Shown here one piece after another: positions 10,991 through 24,600 of a stretch of DNA of 64,000 nucleotides. The stretch's first letter is position 1; each line of letters starts with the position of its first letter. Made by a program: the position numbers and the translations under genes. Location of the stretch: NCBI GenBank assembly GCA_022457155.1, contig JAJGOT010000136.1:657001-721000 (forward strand), read 5' to 3'. The notes beneath the pieces were generated by a model. That model did not search any database. It was given only the letters and a program-made list of their open reading frames with translations, and had not been told where the DNA came from. Source of the DNA: Cladopsammia gracilis (Eukaryota; Cnidaria; Anthozoa; Scleractinia; Dendrophylliidae).

Positions 10991-13900
10991 ATGGCGGCAG
11001 CAGCTAAGGTCTGTTAATTAAGCTTAATAATAACTGGTATCTCCTTTAGTTTGATTTGTAGGATTAGTACTTGTGTCCTCCCCACTGCGGCAACGGTGAA
11101 TTTAGATTTTCCACAACCAGCATTTTATATTCAAGTTGGAAACAACAATTTTATTTGAACGATCGATCGATACGTTCGTCCATTCAACTTTAATACCAGC
11201 GGTGTGCCAGTCATATGCACCTTTATAGCCGCCTATATGGCAAGCTGTTTGTGGCTAAATGTAATCTTAGATACATTTATATATGTTCAATCCTTTAAGG
11301 TACCTACCCAGGGTATATTTGCCTTCTCTGAATATCTCCCAAAAATGTCTCAGTAAGCATCCTGATGTCCAATTTCAAAATCCAAAATTTCGCGTCGATA
11401 TTTGGCCTTTTGACCACTTTTGAGCACTCTGATTGGTTGAATTAGGTCACTTGACCCTTTGGAGGGACATTCAAAATATAGTATTTTCAGCTCTTTCTGT
11501 AGGAGAACTGAGTTGTGCTAGCAAATTCAAATGAAAAGAAACTGATTTTGAGGATTGAAAACATTCTTTTAATATAATTTTGATCTGTCAAGTCAACAGT
11601 TGAGGGGGTATGACAGTTGTCGATCGTAGGAAATTACCAAATAAGGAAATCACAAAAACGAGTTTTTCTCATTCGGATTTTAATATTTTTCGATTCTGTT
11701 TTCAGCAATGCGTTTCAACAGTCAACTGGCACATTCGTGTGTTTGGAAACTTGAGTTGCATTATTGTAAGCAGAATTTACCGAGAAAAATGTTGATTTAT
11801 TTTTTTAACCAAATTTTCCAATAAATCCCAGCCACTTATTTGCATGTCGTAAAATATGAATGGTTTCTTTTGTTTTTATACGCCTCGATCTACCAAACGT
11901 TTAGGGATTATTTAAGTTATGTAAGTAGCTGGGAATTCTTAAATTGCTCCCAGCTCCCAAATTGTAAGTCAGACAAAAAACAGACTTTTATTTGGGGGTT
12001 TAATGTTCGGTGCTAAATGCTAGTGGTCATTAGCTGCAGTGACTTTTCTAGAATGTACGTCTCCAAAATGAAGGTTAAGCTTATTATTTAAGGTTTATTA
12101 TATGTAAATACATGTACATTTCACCTATCTAAGTGCAATTGGGACATTCCCAAAACTTAATTGTCCTTACCCCCTTATGGAATGCCATGTCTGTCAAGGA
12201 GAGTGTCTAAGCATTTTTTAAGACACCGATGCAATCTTCAAAGGTACCAACAGCAAAACACAAGGTTGTCAGAATCCGACCTTCCACAGCCGGGGATTGT
12301 GCGGGAAAAAAATACTGGTAGAATGTCCCACTACCTTTTTGAAGAATGCTCATCAAATGGAAAAACTCTGCTTTTGTTTCTTTTTGTTAGTTACGTTGTT
12401 AGAACCACACATTTACACACTTTAAGCTTATAACCGTAACAAGATTTTCAAAATTTTACAATTTTAGGCTGCTAGACGAAATACTACTGTTCATGTGCCC
12501 GATTTTTATCTTCCAAATGATCCATTTCAAGATCCATGCATTGGAAGGTTAGTAATGGCTAATACCAATTTTTGCAGTTAAGGTTGGTTCGCAGAACGAC
12601 GTAAGCACAGTAATATATGCATGCAAATTTGAGCATCCCAAGATTGAAGGCAAAGATCCTGCCATCTTGGTTTTAACCTCATCTGTAGAGCGGGAAACAA
12701 GAATTTTGTCATCTTGCATTTGCGTTGCCCTGGTTCACACGAGTGAGATGCAAACTCAAGTGGAAGGAAGTAAAAAATTCTGCATTTCCCGCATTGGTAT
12801 TTGCATTTTGGCAGTTGACACATGTGTTTCCTTACCCTTGCATTTGGATCGGCTGTGTGAACCAGTCTTTACATAATATTGTACTGTAATAAACATTTTC
12901 TCCTGGTCTAACCAATCAATAAAACTCAATGATGGGAAATCAATCGATGAAGTTATATCTGTCAATGTCAATTAGTCATTTTATATTGAGGGTCTGGGAG
13001 CATTGGCCAGTCAACGGTGAAATCAAATAAATATATTTTTGTTAAATTATATGTTGATTATTATTGATTTCTTTGATTGTCACCGTTAGCTGTCAGATGG
13101 AAAATTGTCCATGAAAATAGATAACAGTCATTACATGTAGATTTTCAATTTAGAGCTGAACAATAAATTGATGGAGATTGACCGATGTATTGGACATCTG
13201 TGTTATCGGCAGTTGTTGCATAACAGCCTACATCATCTCACAGTATTGTTTTGCAGACGGACAGGAGTTCCTTTAAACATTGAAGCCAGAAAAGACTCCT
13301 TGGGATTCGACAACATTGATGACTACTTTCCTGATTCAGGTTTAGTTTTTTGTACATTGTAACCTACATGTGAATCATTCTAATCAGTAGAAATTGTAAT
13401 TTGTTAAATTTGTTTTGTAACAAAAACTTTAAAAAAGAACACTCAGTACAAATTACCAGGGCTCAAAATTAAAAAAAAAAATTCTCAATCGCAATTTGGG
13501 AGTAATTCCTAAAATTTAGTCGCAAGTTCAAAAATTTTAGTCGCAAAAAAAAAAACTACTACTACTACCGGAACCGGAAATGACCCTTGTAGAGCAGGAC
13601 ATATGTAAAACCTATGTTGCTGCTACTTTTTTTACTACCGGTATGTTAACATTTGTGACATGGGCTTCCTATTAAAATATCCTTGTTATTATTATTATTA
13701 ATTCAATTGACGGGCATGCCTCCTCGCAAAGTCTTTTCGTGTTTATCACAGGAGTGTAAAAATACATGTAGTATCAATCATGAAAATACAAAGATTTTAT
13801 TCACTTAAAGTAATTGCTTCACAAGAATCCGGAGTTACAAAAATGATAATAACAATTAGCTGGTGATATCGTGGAAACTTGAAAAAAGTTTGTTGGGTGC

Positions 13901-16900
13901 TCATGTTATGGCATGCCACACTGTTAACACTTTTTGAGCTTCATTTTTGTGCATTCTGGCTGGTCTATCATATGCAGTCCTTGTTTGAATGGGGCAGTAC
14001 ACAGCTCTTACAAGGTCTTCTCTGATTTCCTGAGAAAACAATAGAACAAACAATGCAACAATGGACCCTAGCCCTGAAAACAATAGAGCTGCGTGATACC
14101 CAGGTCCAATGAAATTAGCAGTTGTTAAGAGCTGCGTGGTATCTGGTTTGAACAGTTCATTCTTCTTGTCTCTTACACCGGGTACATGTAGATTCCATGC
14201 ACTTGTGACTTACATGTAGGTTTATTTGGCCCATGTTCACATCTATAACTATTGTGTTGGAACATGACTAAAAGGTTGCAAATTATTTACAGCTGTACAC
14301 TTACATGTAATTTCTGCTGATGTTTCTGATATTTTTCTCAAACATAATGATTTCTTCACACTGTTTAGATCCAGAAGAAGAAAATATTGTTCCTAATGTA
14401 CAATGTTCAGAGAAAGATTTTGTTGGAAGGTAATGTAATGTAATGTATTTGTTGTGCTTCAAATAGGCCATTTCCAAGTTGCTTTTTGTCTCGTTATCAA
14501 AGCGAGGCTTGGTGCACAACCTTTCATATGAAAATTAGTTTTCATTCACATGTAAATAAAACTAATTTTCACATGAAAGGTTGTGCACCAAGCCTCACTT
14601 TGATAACGAGACAAAAAGCAACTAGGAAATGGCCTATTGTGGTTTGGTTTGAACATCTTCAAAACAGTTTCAATTAATTTTTATTTTTCTTTGTCCCAGA
14701 TTCATTACGATAACCATAACCTGAAACAAAGGAAAATAAAAACCAAACTGGTTTGAAAATTTTCAAACCAAAGAAAATAATTATTTGAGCCAAAACCTAT
14801 TCAATCAAGTGCATTAATTAAATTACCTACATGTATCAACAAATGCTGGACTGTACCTTGTATACCTGGCAACCGGCCATTATGGCCGGAAACTGTGGTT
14901 ATGATGAACAACAACTTAAAGTTTGAAAACTACTTACGATTAACAACCATGAGAAGCTACATGTTTTTTTGTATATAAAGCAAAAGACACGAGCAGCCCA
15001 ACCTAAAATCACAAACCGAGAATGAACGAATGGAAGAGCAACCAAAATGATGCACCGAAAAACAGAGCACAACTGAAAGGGCAGCTGAAACTATGAATCT
15101 CCGAACGACAAGGCGGCCGCCACCCGAACGTAAAAACCCGCAAGCAACAAAGAGAAGGACTGAACGAATCCCTTGTGCTAGAAGAAAAAGAATAGTGACT
15201 AAGAAAGAGCCCTTAAAATGTGGCTTAAGTTAACATTTATATTAAAACATTAAAGTTTCACCCTAAATGTTTTAATACCTGTTGCAAACCTTTAATTTAA
15301 AATGTTTGGACTAATGGGCGAAATAGTTTGTTTGCGCCAAACCGCAACTAACAACAAAAGGTCCAACTTTGTTTATGTAAAAAATAACAGACACGAACAG
15401 CTCAACTCAAAATCGAAAACTGAGAATCAACAAACGGAACGGCAGCCAAAATGACGCACAGAACATCAGGGAACAATTGACAGTTCAACTGAACCCATGA
15501 ATCAATCTGCACTACTTACTACTTTTCTTTTCTTTTCTTTTCTTTCTTTTTTTTTTTTTGGGGGGGGGGGGGGGGGGTAAGTACTTGGGTGGCCTGTGCA
15601 CCAGTTGCTTTTTCTTCCTTTTTTTTTAACTTAATATATATATAGTTTATTCCGATTGTACACTTTCCTTTCCTTCAATACTGCTATTAATAACACTAAT
15701 AGTAACAATTGTATTCATGTATATTGAATCACCGAACGACAAGATAACCGACAACCAAACGCAAAACCAGCAAACGAAAGAGAGAAGGACTGTACGAATC
15801 CTTTATGTTAAACAAAAAATAATTTAGCATAGAAAGAAACCTTAATATGTGGCATGTACTATCATTTATATTAAAACAGTAAATCACAAGATTTTGACCC
15901 TAAATGTTTTAATACCCAATGCAAACCTTTAATTAGTTTATAAAAGTTTGGAGTAGTGGGCGAAATAATTCGCTTGTGCCAATCCGTAAAAACACCAAAA
16001 GGTAACAAGGTCCCACTTTGTTTTTGTAAAATGTAACAGATACGAACACCTCAACCGAAAGTCGAAAACCGAGAATCAACGAACGGAACGACAGCCAAAA
16101 TGACGCACAGAACATCAGGGAACATTTGACAGTTCAACTGAACCCATGAATCACCGAACGACAAGATGACCGACAACCGAACGCAAAAACCAGCAAGCGA
16201 ATGAGAGAAGGACTGAACGTAACCGTAAAAAACACCAAAAAGTCAAATTTGAAATTGAAAACTTAAAACTAAAATGGAAAAACAGAAAGAAGCTAAAAGT
16301 TGAACGAAAACGGAATAATTTAGTGATAAATTTTGAGTTTTGAATAATCAGTTTTACCTAAACATTAAAATTCATAAATATGCACTTTAGTGAGCTCACT
16401 AAAAACTTATTAACAGACAACATAGATTGATAATAATGGAAAATTCAATATCTGCTCAGAAGGTCTGTCATTCTCGTCCGGGGCACAGTGAACAGACCTG
16501 GTAGATAGATTAATTTATAGCCAAACACTCCCGAAGTAATAAATATGCGCACGAGAGATAGGTAAACTTACGATGAAATTAAGGATTTATATGCCAAATA
16601 AATTCGGTAAACTCTCTACCACACGTTTCAAACCGTGGTGCCACAGCTGGCCCTACGTGTCTGAGCTGATTGATATCAATCTATGTAGTTTATTTTTATG
16701 GTAAAACAAATCTTTTACCTTAAAGTGACTTGGCATAGAAGATGATTTGAGCTTTCTCCTTTGACTGATGCCGTGATTCCTTGGGCAAAAAACTGCAGAC
16801 CCTAATGATCAAACTGAAACTACAAGCCATGTTTTCGCTTAATAGATGCTCACAACATCGGCCGAAAACCAAAAGACGCCGAGTAATCCTATGCTAATGG

Positions 16901-19900
16901 CTGACTTTTTTTTTAAGAGTTAGTGTCCAAATTAATACAATAGCATTCACCACAATAGATAACATAAAATATTTACTTTATACTCCACGGGTCCTGACAT
17001 CTCTTAATATTCTGATTTCTGTAGGAGAACTGGGTTACAACTGAATATAAATCCAAGGAAAGATTCAAAGGGATTTGACAATGTGGATGATTATTTTCCT
17101 GATTCAGGTTAGTTTGAGGTGATTCCTCAGAAATAAAAGTTGATGAATGTATGATTTTTTTAAACTTTCCATTAGACTGCTAGCTGTCCTTTTTCAGTCA
17201 GTCGAGTAATTACTAAAACAAGCTCAGTGAGACTGGAGCAAGCGAACAAGCTGAGAGGAAACTGGAGGAGAGACCCCTGTTCCCAGCGCCCTCCTTGGCT
17301 CGCATTACCTTCGCTTGCTCGGTTGATCACTGATCATGTACAGTGTACATGTATATGCTTACCCACTCAACCATCCAGAGAGAGAACATCTGCTATCAGT
17401 CTAACTTTCCATCATTGTTCGCTACCAATTCGAAAAATAAAAAAAAACAAGGGTCACCATGCTCGTTATTGTGGGTATTGCTACAACTGCTGTACTATTC
17501 TTTCTCTTTTTTATGTAATTTTGATTCAATCTGTAATTTCGGTATATGCTTTCTTTTAGTTTTAAACTCTGTAACTGATATATATATATGTTTTGTCAAT
17601 AAACTTAATGCATTAAAAAAAAATGCTCATGAAAGCTGTTCATGTACTTTACTCATCAGCTTCAAGCATACATGTAGTTAACAAATGGAATGCTAAAAAA
17701 GTTTAATATTAGATATTAATAATGCATTGACCATAAGGCACAATTTGATGTACATTGTGCGGTATGATTCACAGGAAATGCACACAGCCTCAGATAACAT
17801 TGATTCAAAACGCTCTTTGCATCACAGGTGAACCAAGCACAATATGCGAGTAGGGAAACTGGGTACTAGAATTGAGCTTTGTTTAGCTTTGTTTTGCAAC
17901 ATTTGCGAAAATTTCTGCACGAAATTTATAACTTTTCTCTTAAAAAGTGCAAATAAAGTTTGAAATAAAGTGTTAACATGTAACCTGGTGTCTTTGTTTG
18001 TTCATTGGGTCCCTCCATGGCCTGTATTTGAGTATTTGCTTCCATGCGCTACATCATGTATAAATATAAGACAAGGTTGGAAAGTATTTTGGTCGAGTCG
18101 ACGAGGCCGCGCAAGAAAACGCGGTCGATGAAATGCAAGAAAAACACACATTGTCCTTGTATCCCCGTATTAAACAAGATCGATAGTTGCGCCAACTTTT
18201 TCCGTAATTTTATTGCCAATAACTCACATTTCCGAGACGCAACCCAACGCCGAACTTCACCATCTCGCTCGACGATGGCGGCCATTAGCCGTGAGGACGA
18301 AAAGTGGCTACAACCTCGATCCCACGAGAAGATTTTCTCCCCCACTACCGGTACGCACCGCCGACCATTTCAGCACGCGCCTCCACCGGGTAAGTAAACT
18401 TTTCGCAGCAGTGAAAACCCCTTGAAATGGCGAAGTTGCGACGATAATTTTTGCAACTCAGCTTTGTGTATTGTTTTTTTCCGGTTGTCAGGCCGAAGGT
18501 CTTAGCGAAGGTTTTTTGATAAAGCAGAGTTGGATCAAAACAAAGGTTATGTTGTGTGGTTTTTAACAGTACAGCGTTTTCTTCACATCAGTTTCTTCCT
18601 TCGAAGAGATCGATATAGCGAGGTAAAAACTTACGTGCTCAATAGAGTTGTTATAATTAGCTCACCCTATTTATTATTAACTGATAAGGTCATACACTGT
18701 TCACGAAAACATTGACTGTTTTGAATAAGCTACGTTAAGCAAAATAGTGCATCACTGATATTGGGGCAAAACATGTCGAAAATTCAAAGTTTTCAGAGGA
18801 AACTCAATGTCAGAAATCGCTTGTTTATATTTCTTTTAAGAATTATAGTCGATAGCCGACTTTTCGAAACATATCAAAAGATGAAGATGTTGAGATTTAG
18901 GGGCTTCAAATTTGCGGTAGAGGCTGAAAATAATCAGAAATAATCTTGTTTTCATGCAAACATCTGCATCTGTAGTTTAGCGGCGATCGATCGCATATGA
19001 AGATAAAATGGCCAGAACATTATTTTTTACAGCCCCCCTGAGATGTCTGCCGGCTTCCTATTTCTTCCAGAACAAGTTTAAGACAATATCTTACTTACCC
19101 AGAGAGGAAAGTTTCGGTAAACGAAAGCAACGGATCAAACTTCAACTTAGCATTCTCCGTGTAAACCTTTGAAGACCCGCCATTTTTATTCAAGGGGTTT
19201 TCACTGCTGCGAAAAGTTTACTTACCCGGTGGAGGCGCGTGCTGAAATGGTCGGCGGTGCGTACCGGTAGTGGGGGAGAAAATCTTCTCGCGGGATCGAG
19301 GTTGTAGCCACTTTTCGTCCTCACGGCTAATGGCCGCCATCGTCGAGCGAGATGGTGAAGTTCGGCGTTGGGTTGCGTCTCGGAAATGTGAGTTATTGGC
19401 AATAAAATTACGGAAAAAGTTGGCGCAACTATCGATCTTGTTTAATACGGGGATACAAGGACAATGTGTGTTTTTTTTGCATTTCATCGACCGCGTTTTC
19501 TTGCGTGGCCTCGTTGACTCGACCAAAATACTTTCCAACCTTGTCTTATGTTTATACATGATGTAACGCATGGAAGCAAATACTCAAATACAGGCCATGG
19601 AGGGACCCAATGAACAAACAAAGACACCAGGTTACATGTTAACACTTTATTTCAAACTTTATTTGCACTTTTTAAGAGAAAAGTTATAAATTTCGTGCAG
19701 AAATTCTCGCAAATTTTGCAAAGCAAAACAAAGCTAAACAAAGCTCAATTCTAGTACCCAGTTTCCCTACTCGCATATTGTGCTTGGTTCACCTGTGTTT
19801 GCATGCATGATCTTGAGGTCATAATTTTATGCCCAGGAGTAATGGGTATATACATTGTACATGTACGCGTTTTTAGCAATAAAAATTTTCCTTTTAACTC

Positions 19901-21535
19901 AAAGAGGATGCTTTTGACAGCAAAAGATAGGTCACCACGCTAGTTTAGGAGACAACATTCAATCTCTTTTTTATTAGGCCAACTTATCCTCAAAAGAAAC
20001 CTTCTTGGTTTGGACTATGCATGAACTTGTGTGCAGTAGTGATACGCAATGCAATACTAAAGAATCACCTTATGATTAACAGTTAAATTACTTGTATACA
20101 GGCCTTCTAATTGGATGTGAAATAATATTGAAAACCATGTGGAATTTTCAGGTTAGATTGTGCAACAAAAGAGGGCTATTATTCAGCAGAGCTTAAATTT
20201 ATTTATTATGTTAAGGATTTTAATCACAGACTGCTATAAACCTTAAGGTGCTGCAAAATCTAAGGAATTGTCTCCGGGAAAAGGTCAAACTGACGACCCA
20301 ACAACACTTGATGACCAAGAGAAAGCTGACTTACCAGAGAATTCTGAGAAAACATGCGAGGATCCTGCTGAGCAGAAAACAGTTACACCAAAAGGAACGG
20401 GTCAATCTCCTAATAACACTGGAACGCTACTTAAACCAGCCGAATCCTGCCAAACAACTCCACAGATAAGAGGACCAATTAAGAAAAGGTGAGATTCAAT
20501 GTTTTTTTTTAATATACATGTACATATAGGACAACCAGGCATCAGCCAACCCACCCTTACATGTACTTCGATAGTGATGATGCCGCCCGTGCAAAAACAA
20601 TCATGTAATTCCCACACAATTTAACGCCACTGTCCTATTTTACAGACCTCGCAGGGAACAGTTTTGAGGTACAATTATACACGAACATTTTGGTTTGCTT
20701 ATCTCTGAGCTGCACTGTACTTTAAATTATACCCTTTAAGTTTCATTGTCATGGCTTTAATGCTCTTGAAGTCAGGCTATGGAACTCAAGAAAAGCCCAG
20801 GCTTAAATAGGCTTAATAAAAAACCAGCAGACTTGTAAACAATTTGAGAAAAAAGGACAACATTTTGTTTATGACACTTTAGTACTTGTACATGTAGCTA
20901 CCACTACTATCATAAGCATCATTATAAACTATTCAAATTTAACTTTGTAACATTTTAATATATTGTGAAAGTTTTGATGGTAGTGGTAACTACCAAAATA
21001 TGTGCTTAAGGTGCATGAAGATACATGTACCCTGGCAAATTTGTGCATATTTGACAATAAGAAATACAAGGATATTTTTATTCAAAATGCACCAAACTTT
21101 CCATGCACAATCTCTATTGAGGGCAAAATGTATCGCACAATTTCTTTTGACATAATGACAATTCCTTCAATTGTGTAGAAGTTTGCTGCTTTTTTAGACC
21201 TTTCAGTTAATATTGGTAAAAAAAGAACAACAACATGTCACAGGATGTGTAAACAACCCTACAAGTTACAATCATTTTAGGCACCATGGCATCTATAATT
21301 TGAGCGCTCGGGTGACCAAATTTTAAAATCAGTTGCAAGCCTACAGGGCAATCACAAGCTTGGAAATAAACGCAAATACAAAAACACTTTTTTAAATGTA
21401 AATAATAATCAGCATACTTCATAACTTATATTGTCTTATTACATGTAATTGTAATTAGTTAGGAAATTTTAGTTTTATTGTTTGTACACGACCACATCAG
21501 CTTTTGCTGCATTTTTATCGTGTTTAAATAAATGC

Positions 21536-21568
<33 letters not shown>

Positions 21569-21585
21569 TATTATTATTATTATCA

Positions 21586-21624
<39 letters not shown>

Positions 21625-24600
21625 CTAGTGAATGTCATTTCATTTAATGTGGCATGTCGGTGTCATTTCAAACATTGTTTTTCCCATTTTTTTTGGAGGT
21701 TGTCATATTCAAATGTAAAAGCACCAATTGATCCAGAACCCAACCAACAAACAGCTTCCAGGTTTGTACTTATGCTTGATGAACTACATGTATTTTCAGT
21801 GAGCACACTGTACAAACAGTTGGTTTTGATTACCTTTGGTTTCCATCAAAGCTGTGACAATGTTATGCCATGCAGGCATCAAATGTGATCAAATGTATAG
21901 AGAAACAAAAATTGTTTTCCTTTTTTTTTTCTTTTTGTATGAATCGATATCCCATCCCATTCCTCATCACATCATACCAGTCGTGGATCTAGAGGAAAAT
22001 GAACCAATACAATGTATGTGTATTAAAGCATCACCCTAATGAGCAGTTCGGCTCCCTAGGCATGGAAGAGATTGGATGACACTTTATCTACTGGTTTGGG
22101 AGGTGATAATAAGGGGCGTTTAACAGAATTTGTTTCTTTTTGTAAGCTGTCATAAAAACCATTTCTGTTCCTTTCATGTGAACAGAGGCCTGCCAGATGA
22201 CAAATTCACCAAGGGGATCAGTGAGGATGCTGGCAAAAGTGATTCTGAAATTGATGTTGTTGATGTTGACGATGAAACTCCACCAGAACACGAGGTAGAT
22301 CACCCTCCTACTGATAACAAGACCAAAGAGAAGGCTGGAATACACGAAGCAACAAGTACAAAACAAAAGAAAATCCAGAAAAATGTCGCTGATGAAGAAG
22401 AAGAATTCATTGATGTCGATGGAATTGAAAATGAGGAGACCTTCCTTACTATTGGGAATGCAACACAGATTGCAAAGAGCATTGCCACTGAGAAATCCCC
22501 AATTGCTGCCGAAGGGGAAAGTTTTGTTATGAGCGAGAGTTTTGTTCTGGAAGGAACCAAACACAAGACAATGTCTCCGGAGTATGTTTCATGCTCAGAC
22601 AGTCATCCAGAGTCCAATGATGCGCCTGCACCAAGAGAAAAGAAATCAAAGATACCAGTAAGAAAACAGAGTGTTGTCCGCCCCAAGCAGAAAGCTACCA
22701 GGAGACGGAAAAAGGTGGAAGAGCCAGGTAATCAGGAGCTGGAAGATGGAGAAGCTCTACACATTCAAGTGGATGATGGTGATGATGAAGTAGATGAAGG
22801 AGCATCGAGAGGAAGAAAACAGAGCACCCAGCAGAGGGCTACACGTGGAAGACAGAAGAAAGTGGAAGAGTTAAAAAGCAAAGAGGCAGAGGCAGAAGAC
22901 GATCTCTGCATTGAAAACGACGAGGATGATGATAAGCCGGGTAATGAACAAGTGGATTCATTTAATTCCAAGCAACAGGAAAGTAAACCAACAAGGGAAC
23001 GAAAACAGAAGAAGAAAGTGAAACAAAGAGCAAAGAGCTTGCTTGGCACCAAACTACAAACACAGAAGTCATCAAGAAATACAAAGGGGGGCAGTGAATT
23101 AGTTGCTGTACCTTTGGATGAAGAGCTTCTTGATGGTGATGCCGTTGTTCACGACCAGGAAGAGAAACAAGGCAGGGGAAGAAGGAGTGTTCCAAACATC
23201 ACGCAGCAGCAGAAGAAAATGCAGAGAGGAAGAAAGCAAAAAAGCAATGAAAACATGGAAGTTGATGAAGAAAATAACGGGGATGAAGATGACGATGAGG
23301 AGAAGGAGAAGGAGAAGGAGAAGGAGAAACCAGGAAGTCCAAAGAATAAAATAACAAAACGATTTAAGGCTAGCAAAAAGCAAAAGCCAGGGGAATGTGT
23401 TGTAGAAGGAAATAACCAAGCCGAAGAAACTGAATTGAGTGGAAGAAAGACCAGAGCACAAAGGCAAAAAAATACAAAGAACAAACTCAACAGAAAAGAT
23501 GGCAGCGGAGAAGAAGGCAGTAATATTGAATTTGGTGTTGATGAGGATATTGAAGAGAATGAATGCGTGCCATCTGAAGAAAAAGGACAGCAGGAGAAGG
23601 GAGTCAAAGCTGATGTGAGAGGGAAAAAGACTAGAGCACAAAGGAGAAAAGAGGCAGATACTAAATTCAACCGAAAAGATGATGTTGAAGTTGGTGTTGA
23701 TGAGGATATTGAAGAGAATGAATGCATGACATCTGAAGAGAAAGATCGGGAGAAGGGAGATAAAGCTGAATTGAGTGGGAGAAAGACCAGAGCACAAAGG
23801 AGAAAAGAGGCAGACACTAAATCCAGCAGGAAAGATGGTAATGTTGAGAAAGAAGGCGGTAAGAGAGTTGTTGTTGTGTTTGAGGATGTTGTAGAAACTG
23901 AAAACATGGCATCTGAAGAGAAAAGAAAAGAAGAGGTTAAAGAGGTTATTACTAAAAGAAGATATGCTAATAAAAAAGAAGGCGAAGACGACATTGAAGT
24001 TGGTGTTGCGAATTCCAAAGATGACAATGGAAACATGGCACCGGAAGAGAAAGAACAAGAAAAAGAGGAATCTGATCGAGATAACACAGTGATTGGCAAA
24101 GAGGAGACTTCGCCGAATAAAACTGTTCAGGAATCAGACAATAACAGTTCCAGTGTGTCAAGCAATGCCTCATCCAGCTCTGAATCCAAGAAAAAAGGCG
24201 GTAATGGTGCAGGAACTAAAAGAAGGAAACGTACCAGGATATTACCGCCATATGCAGCGAGGCGAAGAGGAAATAAAGCAAACAGCTCGAAAACTTCTGT
24301 CACAGTTAATAACCCTGACGGTACTACTGAATCAGAGCTAAGGACGGACCCGAAAAAACCAAGGTTAGAAGAGACATCAACAAAGAAAGGAGTTGGTGGA
24401 AGGAATGGTGGAAGGCAGATTGGCAGAAAATCTGGCAGAAGGAACAAGTCTGTTGCACAAAGAAACAAGGGTAATGATTCTAAGGGCACTGGTGGCAAGT
24501 CAAGCTCTGCAATGCAGAATGATGATGCAGCTTCTGGTGATGTTGATGAGGTTTATGAAGAGGATGATGCAAATTATTCTGTGGAAGAAGATGGTGGAGT

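Noticed and set aside
18049..18345. 98-codon open frame on the minus strand of the inverted-repeat arm (and its mirror at 19270-19566)
   Set aside because: It is opposite to the better exon-like frame with ATG and donor, and has no recognisable domain.
20640..20663. Possible extra micro-exon of CENP-C after TATTTTACAG
   Set aside because: In the required phase it gives a stop codon after seven residues.
21532..21888. Leucine-rich open frame on the (TTA)n tract
   Set aside because: Microsatellite translation; only 21699-21761 in another context is used as a CENP-C exon.
23099..24099. Long minus-strand open frames of 316-319 codons opposite CENP-C exon 8
   Set aside because: Shadows of a Lys/Glu-rich exon; they are Ser/Phe/Leu-rich with no domain and the plus-strand exon fits splice sites and phase.
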